NCBI GenBank assembly: GCA_008363075.1
Contig: RHKK01000004.1
Location: forward strand, 1-64,000
DNA: 64,000 nt
Origin: Candidatus Uhrbacteria bacterium
Lineage (GTDB): Bacteria > Patescibacteriota > Patescibacteriia > 2-12-FULL-60-25
Direction of reading: 5' to 3'
The notes below the pieces were generated by a model. The model saw nothing but the letters and a program-made list of their open reading frames with translations, had not been told where the DNA came from and searched no databases. This document shows, piece by piece, positions 51,984 to 59,925 of the stretch (its first letter is position 1; every line of letters begins with the position of its first letter). The position numbers were made by a program, and so were the translations under genes.

Positions 51984-51999
51984 TATATAATATATTATT
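51979..51999. repeat. AT-only palindrome between ddl and ftsQ
   Basis: AATAATATAT, a central A and ATATATTATT fill the entire gap from the ddl stop to the ftsQ ATG. In RNA it would be a weak hairpin; in DNA it is easily melted. Confidence 0.7.
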
Positions 52000-52851
52000 A
52001 TGCGCATGAAGCGACGGGTCAGGCTCGAGGCGGGGGACGTGAACCGTGGTCTCCGGCAGGCCAAATCCGCCAAACGGCGCGTGGTGTTTGTATTGCTCGG
52101 CGTCGGTGCGGTATTCGGCTGGATATATTTGGTGTTCATCAGCGATGTTTTTTCCGTGAATGCCGTCGAGGTGAGGGGAGCGAAGGACCTGGATCCCGTG
52201 GAAGTGACGAGGGAAGTCTTAGACATCCTGGACGCGCGAGCGGAATTTCGTCCCTGGCCTCCTCGTCATGCGTGGTTTATCGATCCTCATTCGCTTGAAG
52301 AGAAGATAAAAAACAGACTTTTCGTACTGAACGCAACTGTGGAAAAGTCATGGGACAACATTTTACGACTCTCGATAGAGGAGAGGGTGAAACGGGTGAT
52401 ATTCCATTCACATCAGCAATATTTTTGGCTTGATCTTGAAGGAATCGCAGCGCAGGAGCTTTCGGATGAAGAAAGACGAGACGCACAGGCCCGCCTCCTC
52501 GGTCATCGTTCCGTGCGTCCCGACGAGCCTCCGATCATCAAACGTGATTTGAATGAACTGGTAGCGCCGGGTTTTGTTCTGACGGAAGCAAACGAGGCGC
52601 GGGCTTGGATCAGTTTATCTGAACAACTGGGTGCCGCAGGACTCTCGTATCGTGAATTTGAGCCTCCTACGGCCTCCAGCAGCCTTTTCAGGGTATTGAG
52701 CATCGAAGGATATACCGTACTAATGGATATAACGGCTCCGATTGAAAGCCAGGTCCACACGTATCAGGCCTTCATCAAAAACAAGCCTGAAGACCTCGGA
52801 CAGCCCGAATATATCGATGTACGTGTGCCGGGGCGCGTTTATTTGAAATAG
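52000..52851 (+). CDS. ftsQ: FtsQ/DivIB-like cell-division protein
   Basis: A 283-residue bitopic protein with a basic N-tail, one membrane helix (about 27-46) and an extracytoplasmic POTRA-like domain starting FSVNAVEVRGAKDLDPVEVT. The region TVEKSWDNILRLSIEERVKR is characteristic of FtsQ. It follows ddl, the usual dcw-cluster order. Either ATG 52000 or 52006 may start it. The rest of the cluster (ftsA, ftsZ) is not adjacent: the operon ends in a structured repeat array. Confidence 0.85.
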   Translation: MRMKRRVRLEAGDVNRGLRQAKSAKRRVVFVLLGVGAVFGWIYLVFISDVFSVNAVEVRGAKDLDPVEVTREVLDILDARAEFRPWPPRHAWFIDPHSLEEKIKNRLFVLNATVEKSWDNILRLSIEERVKRVIFHSHQQYFWLDLEGIAAQELSDEERRDAQARLLGHRSVRPDEPPIIKRDLNELVAPGFVLTEANEARAWISLSEQLGAAGLSYREFEPPTASSSLFRVLSIEGYTVLMDITAPIESQVHTYQAFIKNKPEDLGQPEYIDVRVPGRVYLK

Positions 52852-52873
52852 AGACATGAGCTGATTTTTCCTC

Positions 52874-53058
52874 AAGCATCCGCAACAGCAAGCATCTGCA
52901 ACGAAAAATCTGCGATAATGTTATAAGGACACCGGTTCGTGTTCAATCACTAGTGTTCCTATAAGCAGATTTTACGACGACATAGCGTTCGTAAAATCTG
53001 CGTTAATGTTATACGTCGCTAAAGTCTCGTCAGACTCACCTTAAGCGACGTATAACAT
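52874..53058. repeat. Structured array of direct and inverted repeats after ftsQ
   Basis: Direct repeats AAGCATCCGCAAC (52874-52886) and AAGCATCTGCAAC (52890-52902) are followed by a 21-base sequence AAAATCTGCGATAATGTTAT-A (52905-52925) that recurs at 52993-53013 with one change. GCAGATTTTACGA (52965-52977) pairs with TCGTAAAATCTGC (52989-53001), and ATGTTATACGTCGCT (53006-53020) pairs with AGCGACGTATAACAT (53044-53058), enclosing a second stem AGTCT/AGACT. No coding pattern. This covers most of the 310-base gap between ftsQ and sanA. Confidence 0.8.
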
Positions 53059-53093
53059 ATATTGTGCGACCCATGTGTATCCAACCGTTTCAA

Positions 53094-53161
53094 CCTCGAC
53101 GATCGCAACCCCATCCCCTCCCCGCCCAATTTTTTTGCGTGTTCGAGTCGAGGCTTTTTTT
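53094..53161. terminator. Possible terminator for sanA or the ftsQ unit
   Basis: CCTCGAC (53094-53100) and GTCGAGG (53147-53153) are followed by a run of T on the plus strand. The 46-base loop is long, so the assignment is weak. Confidence 0.35.
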
Positions 53162-53785
53162 TCATTCCACCGGGGATTTTGGTTGCCACATATAAACATC
53201 CCAGAACGCCTTGAAGCTCGCGAGCAAATCGCGTCCGAGGAAAAAACCGATCCGTCGGTATGTTCTCCGATCCGCAGCCAGACCCTGCACATCGATGCCG
53301 AATGAGTCGCACAAGAACAATGCGCGGCTCAAATGGAAACGCTGCGTCACGACGACGGCTTCCGTGATGCCATACACTTGTGCCGCGCGTTTGCAGCTCT
53401 CGTAAGTCCGATAGCCGTGTCCGTCCACGACGATATCCCCTGCAGGGACGCCGGCTTCGTGCGCCACACGTGCCATGGTTTCAACTTCGTTGATATGGAA
53501 CGCGCCGTCATCGCCGGTCATGAGCAGCGTGCGCACCTTTCCGTCCTTATACGCGTCTACCGCCTCCATGACTCGGTCTTCAAGTGCGTCCGACGGCGTT
53601 CCGTCCTGCTTCACGCTCGCGCCGAGCACGATCGCGTATTCCACGGGACGCAGGTCCCCGCGCTGATTCACGATCGACCCGGCTTCGACGAATTGCACGT
53701 ACCCGATCGCCCCCACGATCAACAGCGCCGTTGCGGTGACGGCGCCCGTGAGTCCGAGGAGCGTTCGCTTGAGGAGAAGTTTCAT
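53162..53785 (-). CDS. sanA: SanA/DUF218-family membrane protein
   Basis: A 207-residue protein of the SanA/YdcF (DUF218) group, which affects envelope integrity and vancomycin sensitivity at high temperature. An N-terminal helix (about 7-29) precedes the conserved AIVLGASVKQDGTPSDALED, LLMTGDDG, VDGHGYRTYESCKRA and VVTQRFHLSRALFLC motifs. Its start overlaps the end of rmuC by 4 bases, so it is coupled to it. Confidence 0.9.
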   Translation of the reverse strand: MKLLLKRTLLGLTGAVTATALLIVGAIGYVQFVEAGSIVNQRGDLRPVEYAIVLGASVKQDGTPSDALEDRVMEAVDAYKDGKVRTLLMTGDDGAFHINEVETMARVAHEAGVPAGDIVVDGHGYRTYESCKRAAQVYGITEAVVVTQRFHLSRALFLCDSFGIDVQGLAADRRTYRRIGFFLGRDLLASFKAFWDVYMWQPKSPVE

Positions 53786-54834
53786 TCGTCAAAATCCTGC
53801 GGCTTGTCCAGGATCATTGATTGTACCCCGATTCCCTCTCCGGTGATACGCACGACGTCCTTGTCGATCTTCGTGAATTCCTTTCCGGCGAGATTATACT
53901 GGTTCACCGCCGTGCCGAGCGCGCGTCCGACGGCATCGTGTTTTTCCTGGTACGCCGAGAGATGTTTTTGCAGTTCCATGACGCGTTTGCGGATCTCTTG
54001 CGCTTGTTCCTCGATCTTGAGCGCCTTGAGACCCTGCAACACCGTCTGGAGATACGCCGTAAACGATGTGGGAGAGACGATAATGACATGCCACTTGGCG
54101 GCGGCGCGCTGCAAAATGCTCTCGGTATCCTCCCCCACCTCGCCGATCTTGTTGATGAGTAGGTCGTAATAGATCGCCTCATGCGGGATGAACATGAACG
54201 CGAATTCCATCGTCCCCTCCTCCGGCCGCACGTATTTTGCCGTTTCCTTGATACGCAGCTTCAAATCGCCGATGAACGCCTTTTCATACCGTTCGCGTTC
54301 TTCCGGCGTCTGCGCCTCGACGAGACGGTTGTAATTCTCGAGGCTGAATTTGGAGTCGATCGGCACGATCTTGTCGCGTACGAAAAGAGCCGCGTCCACG
54401 ATCTCCCCGTCGCGAAACTTGTATTGCATCTCGTATTGATCCGGTGCGAAGACGTTTTTGAGCAGCGTCTCGAGATAATACTCGCCGAGGATGCCGCGCT
54501 GCTTCGGGTTTGTGAGGATGCGCTGCAAATTCTCAAGCTGGCCGGAAAAATTCAGCACCTGCTTATTCGTTTCTTCGATTTTTGCCAACCGCTCCGTCAC
54601 GTCGCGCACGGCGCCGGTCATGTGATGGCTCGACGCCTGTTGCGTGCGGACGTTCTCGGACAACGTCTGTCGGAGGTCCTGGTCCAGCGCTTCCAGGCGG
54701 TTTTGGAGCATGAGAAGAGCCTGCGGATCGATTGCGGACCCGCTCCCCTGCCGGCGTGTCAGGAGCCAGACCAGGATCGCGAAACCGGCCACCAAAACGG
54801 CGCAGATAACAAACAAAGCGACGATGTCGTTCAT
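53782..54834 (-). CDS. rmuC: DNA recombination protein RmuC
   Basis: A 350-residue protein with an N-terminal membrane helix (about 5-25), a coiled coil (about 35-110) and the RmuC nuclease-like domain: NPKQRGILGEYYLETLLKNV, VPIDSKFSLENYNRLV, and FMFIPHEAIYYDLL with IIVSPTSFTAYLQTV. RmuC restricts recombination and rearrangement in E. coli. The ATG at 54834 is preferred because it begins just before the helix. Divergent from the acidic gene at 54921. Confidence 0.93.
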   Translation of the reverse strand: MNDIVALFVICAVLVAGFAILVWLLTRRQGSGSAIDPQALLMLQNRLEALDQDLRQTLSENVRTQQASSHHMTGAVRDVTERLAKIEETNKQVLNFSGQLENLQRILTNPKQRGILGEYYLETLLKNVFAPDQYEMQYKFRDGEIVDAALFVRDKIVPIDSKFSLENYNRLVEAQTPEERERYEKAFIGDLKLRIKETAKYVRPEEGTMEFAFMFIPHEAIYYDLLINKIGEVGEDTESILQRAAAKWHVIIVSPTSFTAYLQTVLQGLKALKIEEQAQEIRKRVMELQKHLSAYQEKHDAVGRALGTAVNQYNLAGKEFTKIDKDVVRITGEGIGVQSMILDKPQDFDE

Positions 54835-54920
54835 GTCCGTATTCTGGCCCACCGGCGCGGCTCTTGCAAACTTTGCCACGAGTTTGTATCTTCGCCGCAT
54901 TGATCGAAAAACACATCGCT

Positions 54921-55208
54921 ATGAACGCCATCAATCTCCCCACCGGTCCCTCGAGCTGGGATCGCGACATGCAGGGCCTCGATGAGGACCCGGAATCGGA
55001 AAACCTTGCCGCTTTAGGCATGCACCTTATCGGGAACGATGAGGAAGAGGATGAGGAAGAGGAGGAAAGCAAAGAGGGCGAGCCGGAGGAGGAAAAGGAC
55101 GAGGAAGAGGATGAGCCGGAAGAGCTCGACGAGCTGAAGGAGCTCGACCGTCTCGAAAAAGAACTGAAGGAAGAAGACCCCGCGGTGTTGGTTGACGAGG
55201 AAGAATAG
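54921..55208 (+). CDS. Highly acidic small protein
   Basis: 95 residues, of which the last 60 are almost all Glu and Asp (EEEDEEEEESKEGEPEEEKD) with a central helical ELDRLEKELKEED. Net charge is extremely negative. The N-terminus MNAINLPTGPSSWDRDMQGL is not repetitive. A smaller acidic protein lies at 9905. Role unknown; acidic tails often bind basic proteins or metals. It precedes the 55240 gene by 31 bases. Confidence 0.65.
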   Translation: MNAINLPTGPSSWDRDMQGLDEDPESENLAALGMHLIGNDEEEDEEEEESKEGEPEEEKDEEEDEPEELDELKELDRLEKELKEEDPAVLVDEEE

Positions 55209-55239
55209 ACATGATAGATGAAAGGCCTGGAGGTGCCCA

Positions 55240-55518
55240 ATGGACGTCGCAGAAGCAACTCGGCGGGCCCTGGGGGATCACCTCCGGGAGGCCTTCGCCA
55301 AGCCAGGGGCAGGCAAGCCCCACCGTATCTTCATACCGTTGTGCGACACGCTGTGGTCGCACGTGCAGCCCTCGATCGTGGCGCTCGGCGCCGCACCGGA
55401 TCCCGCGAAGCGTCACAGCTTCAAGGGCGAGATCGAAGTGGACCCCGGCACGCGCCGGCTCATCCGCTTCCGGTTCTACGGCCACCGTCGCATCCTCGTC
55501 GCCCATTGCCTGAAGTGA
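55240..55518 (+). CDS. Small unknown protein
   Basis: 92 residues, mixed alpha/beta, with the pattern HRIFIPLCDTLWSHVQPSIV and RFRFYGHRRILVAHCLK. The start at 55240 is supported by GGAGGT five bases upstream. It overlaps no better gene and ends at a terminator. No domain recognised. Confidence 0.6.
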   Translation: MDVAEATRRALGDHLREAFAKPGAGKPHRIFIPLCDTLWSHVQPSIVALGAAPDPAKRHSFKGEIEVDPGTRRLIRFRFYGHRRILVAHCLK

Positions 55519-55521
55519 CCC

Positions 55522-55546
55522 GCCCCGAATACCCCGGGGCTTTTTT
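55522..55546. terminator. Terminator between the 55240 gene and nrdA
   Basis: GCCCCG (55522-55527), AATACCC loop and CGGGGC (55535-55540) with TTTTTT on the plus strand. It faces the end of nrdA on the other strand. Confidence 0.7.
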
Positions 55547-57450
55547 CATTGACACACCGCACATTCCTCGTTGGCCACATCTCGCTTGATGGATTGCGCG
55601 TCGATCGACTCGGCCTGGATCGGCGCGGCGGAACGGAGGTAGTACAAGCTCTTCACGCCAAGTTTCCAAGCGAGCAAGTGCACCTCATGCAGGTATTTGC
55701 CCGAGATCGGTGTCGGGAAAAACAGATTAAGCGACTGCGCTTGGTCGATATACGGCTGTCGATCCGCGGCTTGCTGGATCAGTTCGCGCATATTCATCTC
55801 GTACGGCGTGCGGAACACGGCCTTCTCCTCCGGCGTCAGCCCCTCGAGGTTCATCACACTTCCCTTGTCCGCGATGATCTTCTTCCACGTCTCGTTCGTA
55901 TTCATCCCCTTCGACTCGAGTAGTTTCACGAGATGCTTGTTCTTGTAGAGGAAGCTGCCGGACAACGTCTTTTGCAGGAACGCGTTGCCGGAAATCGGTT
56001 CGATGGACGGCGTCGCCTCGTTGCAGATGAAGCTCGTGGACGCCGTCGGTTGGATGCTCGTGACGTATGAGTTCCGCCTCGTTCCCCCGTCGAGCGGCAA
56101 CCCACGCTCGCGAGCGAGGCGCTCCGAAGCGGCATGGGCGTGTTTTTGGATCGTCGAGAAGACTTCCTTGTTGATATTGCGCGCCATGACGCTCTCGAAC
56201 GGTACCATCCGACTCATGAGATAGCCGTGATAGCCCATGACGCCCAAACCGATCGATCGCTCGTGCCGTACGGAATTGACCGCCTTCTTGAACTCGATCG
56301 GATCCGCCATTTCGCAGAACGTCTCGAGATTGTTGTCGAGCGCGGTGACGCAGTCATAGGTGATCTGTTCAATCTTGTCCTTCCATTCCTCCCATTTCTC
56401 GATGTTGAGGTTCCCGAGGCAGCAAACGGCCGTGCGCGTCTCGTCCGTCGGCAGCACGATTTCCGTGCACAGATTGCTCTGACGCACGACGAGGCCTTTC
56501 TCCTTGTGGTGCGGCGGCAGTGCGCGGTTCACGGTGTCGATGTAGATGATATACGGCTCCCCCGTCTCGGCGCGCATCGTCAAAATCTTGCGCCAGATTT
56601 CGAGCGCGTTGAGTCTGCCCGTCACCGTTTTGTAATGCGGATCGATGAGATCGTATTCGCGATTGTCCTCCACGGCTTTCATGAATTCGTCGGTAATGAC
56701 GAGGCCGTGGTTGATGTTGAGGCATTTGCGGTCGATGTCGCCGCCGGTCGGCTTGCGGATCTCCAGAAAGTCCTCGATGTCCGGATGATCGATGCGCAGG
56801 TACGCCGCGGCCGCTCCGCGCCGGATCGAGTTGCGCGAGATGGCGATCGTTTCGGAATCCATGATTTTGAGGAACGGAATCACGCCGGACGATTTGAGAC
56901 CGCTCGCTTTAAGCGGGGCGTTTTGACCGCGCAGTTGCGACCAGTCCGTCCCGATACCGCCGCCGTATTTCGAAAGGAACGCGTTTTCGCGGTAGATGTC
57001 GAAAATCCCTTCAAGCGTGTCGGGAACCGTATTGAGAAAGCAGGAAATGGGCAGGCCCTTCTTCGTTCCGATATTCATCATCGTCGGCGAGGCAGGTACG
57101 TACCAGCAGCGCGCCATGTAGTCGTACAGACGCTGCGCGAGTCCCGCATCCCCGCGCGAAAGTCCCGTCGCGACGCGCGCATAGAACTCCTGCAGGTCTT
57201 CGCAAAGATTTCCGTCCGCATCACGGAGCATGTAACGGTCGCGCAAGTTTTCCAATCCGAAATACGTCGCGCGATCCTCGAATTCCGTCGTCTTTTTGAT
57301 GCTCTCATGCACCGCCCGGTCCGCCGTGTAATGCGGACAATCCCAGCTGCGTTTGCCGGCCGTGTCACGCTTGATATCGGCCAAAAGCAGATCCCGCGCG
57401 GCCGTGAGATCGTTGTTGGAGAGGGCGTCGATGACGTTGGTGTAGGACAT
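55546..57450 (-). CDS. nrdA: Class I ribonucleotide reductase large subunit NrdA
   Basis: A 634-residue catalytic subunit reducing ribonucleotides to deoxyribonucleotides. No ATP-cone is seen at the N-terminus, so overall activity control is probably absent. Active-site cysteines and the finger loop appear as SCFLNTVPDTLEG, NLCTEIVLP and SIQPTASTS, and the C-terminal redox pair as EECAVCQ. It is encoded last on the minus strand after an 85-base gap from nrdB. Small for the family (about 750), consistent with the missing cone. Confidence 0.95.
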   Translation of the reverse strand: MSYTNVIDALSNNDLTAARDLLLADIKRDTAGKRSWDCPHYTADRAVHESIKKTTEFEDRATYFGLENLRDRYMLRDADGNLCEDLQEFYARVATGLSRGDAGLAQRLYDYMARCWYVPASPTMMNIGTKKGLPISCFLNTVPDTLEGIFDIYRENAFLSKYGGGIGTDWSQLRGQNAPLKASGLKSSGVIPFLKIMDSETIAISRNSIRRGAAAAYLRIDHPDIEDFLEIRKPTGGDIDRKCLNINHGLVITDEFMKAVEDNREYDLIDPHYKTVTGRLNALEIWRKILTMRAETGEPYIIYIDTVNRALPPHHKEKGLVVRQSNLCTEIVLPTDETRTAVCCLGNLNIEKWEEWKDKIEQITYDCVTALDNNLETFCEMADPIEFKKAVNSVRHERSIGLGVMGYHGYLMSRMVPFESVMARNINKEVFSTIQKHAHAASERLARERGLPLDGGTRRNSYVTSIQPTASTSFICNEATPSIEPISGNAFLQKTLSGSFLYKNKHLVKLLESKGMNTNETWKKIIADKGSVMNLEGLTPEEKAVFRTPYEMNMRELIQQAADRQPYIDQAQSLNLFFPTPISGKYLHEVHLLAWKLGVKSLYYLRSAAPIQAESIDAQSIKRDVANEECAVCQ

Positions 57451-57477
57451 AAAGGGCAGTTGTCAGAGTTCAGTGCG

Positions 57478-57505
57478 AGCTTCTAGCTTTTAGCTTTTGG
57501 CTTTG
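57478..57505. repeat. Heptamer repeats between nrdB and nrdA
   Basis: AGCTTCT, AGCTTTT, AGCTTTT and GGCTTTG follow one another exactly every seven bases. On the transcribed strand this reads AAGCTAAAAGCTAGAAGC. Similar heptamer-phased repeats occur in argS and before alr. Confidence 0.85.
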
Positions 57506-57535
57506 CGATTTATGAGTTTCACGTTTCAAGACCTG

Positions 57536-58510
57536 CTACCAATCCGCGACGACCGCGCCCTTGGCGTATTCCGTCGCACGATTTTCGAAGAAATTGGTGT
57601 GTTCCTTCGCGTTGACCATCACGTCGAGCCATGAGAGCGGATTCGTGACGTTGTACGCCTTGTCGAGACCGAGATCGTTCAGCTTTTTGTCGGCCGTGTA
57701 GCGGATGTACTGCTTGACCTCCTCCGGTTTGAGTCCGGGCACCGCGCCCATGGCGAAACAGGTATCGATGAAATGATCCTCCAGTTTCACCATGTCCTCG
57801 CAAGCCCGATAGAGCGTCCGTTTGAATTCGTCCGTCCAGATGTGCTTGTTCTCCCCCACCAACGTCCGGAAGAGGTGGCAGACGCCTTGGCTGTGCAGCG
57901 TCTCGTCGCGGATGCTCCAGGTCACGATCTGTCCCACGCCCTTCAGTTTTCCGAGACGCGGGAAGTTCATCAGAATCGCAAAACTCGAGAACAGGCTTAC
58001 ACCTTCCATGAAGCCGCCGAACACCGCGAGATTCAGCGCGAGCTCTTCCACGGAGCGCACGTCGAACGTCTGGATGTACTGGTACTTGTTGCGCATCGCT
58101 TCGAATTCGAGGAACGCCGAATATTCTTTCTCCGGAAGCCCGAGCGAGTCGTTCAAATATGAATACGCCCATACATGCGTGCTTTCCATGGCGGCAAAGG
58201 CAGAAAGCATCATTTTGATTTCAGGTTTGGGAAACGCGGGGATGAGTTTTGTGTTGTAGTTGTTATTGACCTCGATGTCGCCTTGCGTGAAGAAGCGCAG
58301 GATCTGGATGACGAGGTTTTTTTCCTCCGCGGAGAGCGTAAAGCGATAATCCGTGATATCCGATTCCATCGGAACCTCGATCGGGAGCCAATGCGCCTGG
58401 TTCTGCTTCTGGAAATACTCGAAAAATTGCGGATATTCGAAGGGCCGATAAAACGGACGATGTGTGAGAAGCGGACAGGCGCCAAAGAGCGGAGTCATAC
58501 GCGGCGTCAC
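57536..58510 (-). CDS. nrdB: Class I ribonucleotide reductase small subunit NrdB
   Basis: A 324-residue di-iron/radical subunit. The metal-ligand helices read FTQGDIEVNNNY and FAAMESTHVWAYSYLNDSLG, in which the E, H and the expected radical Tyr (E-x-x-H-x-x-x-Y) are kept. The second ligand set appears as EEL and TWSIRDETLHSQGVCHLF. Starts 58510 or 58498 are possible. Its start overlaps the TSCPD gene end by 4 bases. Confidence 0.93.
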   Translation of the reverse strand: MTPRMTPLFGACPLLTHRPFYRPFEYPQFFEYFQKQNQAHWLPIEVPMESDITDYRFTLSAEEKNLVIQILRFFTQGDIEVNNNYNTKLIPAFPKPEIKMMLSAFAAMESTHVWAYSYLNDSLGLPEKEYSAFLEFEAMRNKYQYIQTFDVRSVEELALNLAVFGGFMEGVSLFSSFAILMNFPRLGKLKGVGQIVTWSIRDETLHSQGVCHLFRTLVGENKHIWTDEFKRTLYRACEDMVKLEDHFIDTCFAMGAVPGLKPEEVKQYIRYTADKKLNDLGLDKAYNVTNPLSWLDVMVNAKEHTNFFENRATEYAKGAVVADW

Positions 58511-59007
58511 GAGGCGGGCGTGTCGAGCCGCGACAAGAATGAAGGCGCGGGTTCGTAGGCGGCGGCCGGGACGGAAGGGGCGGACTCCTTGACCTCTTGG
58601 TACATCCCGATGGATTGCCGCTCCTCCGGCGTCAGGAATTTCAACGCGAGCCAGCGGAAAATATAGTCCACGATGGATTTTGCCTGCGGGATATTCGGAT
58701 TTTGCGTCGCGCCGGACGGTTCGTAGCGGGCGTGGATGAACTTGTTACACAGGACCTTCAACGGTACGCCGTACTGCAGGCCGATCGAGATCGCGGTCGC
58801 GAATGAGTCTACGAGGCCCGCGATCGCGCTCCCCTCTTTCGTAAGCGTGATGAAGATCTCGCCCGGCTGGCCGTCTTCATAAAGACCAACCGTCAAATAG
58901 CCCTCGCAAGGACCGATCTGGAACTTGTGCGTGATGGCTTTGCGTTCGTCGGCCAGCCGGCGGCGGCGCGGCACGAAGGCATCGCCCGAGATGGGAGTCG
59001 GGGTCAT
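58507..59007 (-). CDS. Orphan TSCPD domain of B12-dependent ribonucleotide reductase (NrdJ)
   Basis: A 166-residue stand-alone protein matching the C-terminal TSCPD domain of NrdJ: LADERKAITHKFQIGPCEGY, LTVGLYEDGQPGEIFITLTK, GLVDSFATAISIGLQYGVPL, CNKFIHARYEPSGATQN and the ending IFRWLALKFLT. NrdJ proper is not present in this window; instead a class I NrdAB pair follows. It may be an accessory or regulatory domain of NrdAB or a remnant of a displaced NrdJ. First gene of the nrd operon, directly behind NrdR-like boxes. Confidence 0.85.
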   Translation of the reverse strand: MTPTPISGDAFVPRRRRLADERKAITHKFQIGPCEGYLTVGLYEDGQPGEIFITLTKEGSAIAGLVDSFATAISIGLQYGVPLKVLCNKFIHARYEPSGATQNPNIPQAKSIVDYIFRWLALKFLTPEERQSIGMYQEVKESAPSVPAAAYEPAPSFLSRLDTPAS

Positions 59008-59133
59008 AAGTCAGGAAAAGAGACGCGTCAAATCGCGTCCGTGCTGGGCCTTCGGGAGCGTGGTCCGGTGTGTCGCGCGGCGTGTCGCCGCCCGGTCGAA
59101 CCATTCGCGTGAAACGCTTCCGAGATGACCCGT

Positions 59134-59181
59134 CCACTACATCTAGTGGTGCAATTTCGATTCTACCACAAGATGTAGTGG
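59134..59181 (-). promoter_or_regulatory. nrd promoter with two NrdR-box-like palindromes
   Basis: CCACTACATCTAGTGG (59134-59149) and CCACAAGATGTAGTGG (59166-59181) lie 32 bases apart start to start, the three-turn spacing typical of NrdR operators. On the minus strand an extended -10, TGGTAGAAT (59160-59165 core), sits between them, so NrdR binding would occlude polymerase. Serves the operon beginning at 59007. Confidence 0.75.
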
Positions 59182-59241
59182 ACGACACAACTCGTCGAAA
59201 CCCTTGGAAAAACGGTTCGTTCGGCTTGGAATGTGGATAAC

Positions 59242-59823
59242 CTAGAATCCCAGGCTTAAGTTGATCGCCGGACGCTGCGCGGGTTCCGGCAGCTCGAGCG
59301 GAATCGGGATTTCCTGCCGTTGCCCTTGTCTGTTATTGAACGCGACGGTGCCGTGATGAAGCGCGTGTTCGTACACGTCACGCGTCACCTTCACGTCTTG
59401 AAGGCAGTAGTCGCGCAGCTTGTCGAGCTCGCCGTTGCGCCAATACTCGACGGCCATCAGACCGTGACCCGACTTCCCCACCCCGAGCGTCGCTTGGGCG
59501 ACGTCATCGAGTTTGATACGAAAGCCGAGACGCCGTTCGATCTCCACAAGAAGGTCGACGGTCGGTAATCGCATGATGTCCCCCGTGTAGTAGCTTTGCA
59601 AGCACGGGTAATCGAACCCGACGAGGTTGTACCCGATGACCCGATCCGCGCGCTCGAGCTTCGGCCACAGTTTCGGCAGATCCTGTTCGAAGAAGCCTTC
59701 GAAGGTATCGGTTTCGTAAAAATAGCATCCGACAAAAGAAACCTTGAGTAACGAAGGGTTATATGCGCCGACGTCTTGGAACGTATTTTGCGTCTCGATA
59801 TCGAGCACGACTTCGCGTCTCAT
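59242..59823 (-). CDS. DEDD-type 3'-5' exonuclease-like (RNase H-fold) protein
   Basis: A 193-residue protein with the RNase_H_2/YprB-like exonuclease pattern: VVLDIETQNTF (first D and E), VIGYNLVGFDYP (N-x-x-x-F-D), and YCLQDVKVTRDVYEHAL (Y and last D). About the size of the isolated nuclease core. The start is placed at the ATG before RREVVLDIE. It is on the same strand as, but separate from, the nrd operon by the regulatory region. Confidence 0.8.
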   Translation of the reverse strand: MRREVVLDIETQNTFQDVGAYNPSLLKVSFVGCYFYETDTFEGFFEQDLPKLWPKLERADRVIGYNLVGFDYPCLQSYYTGDIMRLPTVDLLVEIERRLGFRIKLDDVAQATLGVGKSGHGLMAVEYWRNGELDKLRDYCLQDVKVTRDVYEHALHHGTVAFNNRQGQRQEIPIPLELPEPAQRPAINLSLGF

Positions 59824-59925
59824 AGAACGCGTGAAACGATAACACACGAAAGCGCGATGGGGAACGCGTCACGTTTTCCCTTGATTTTTGTAGCATATTC
59901 TGCTTCCCTGTGCGCGGAGGTTCGG

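Noticed and set aside
53007-53057. Integron attC site
   Set aside because: GTTATAC/GTATAAC ends are in the wrong orientation and do not fit the RYYYAAC consensus; no integrase.
52874-53058. CRISPR array
   Set aside because: Only two copies of the main repeat, internal symmetry unlike CRISPR, no cas genes.
52905-53070. dif/Xer recombination site
   Set aside because: Some resemblance to the TTATGTTA arm, but no segment fits the 11-6-11 architecture convincingly.
56134-57486. Plus-strand frame of 450 codons opposite nrdA
   Set aside because: Shadow of nrdA, which has intact active-site motifs.
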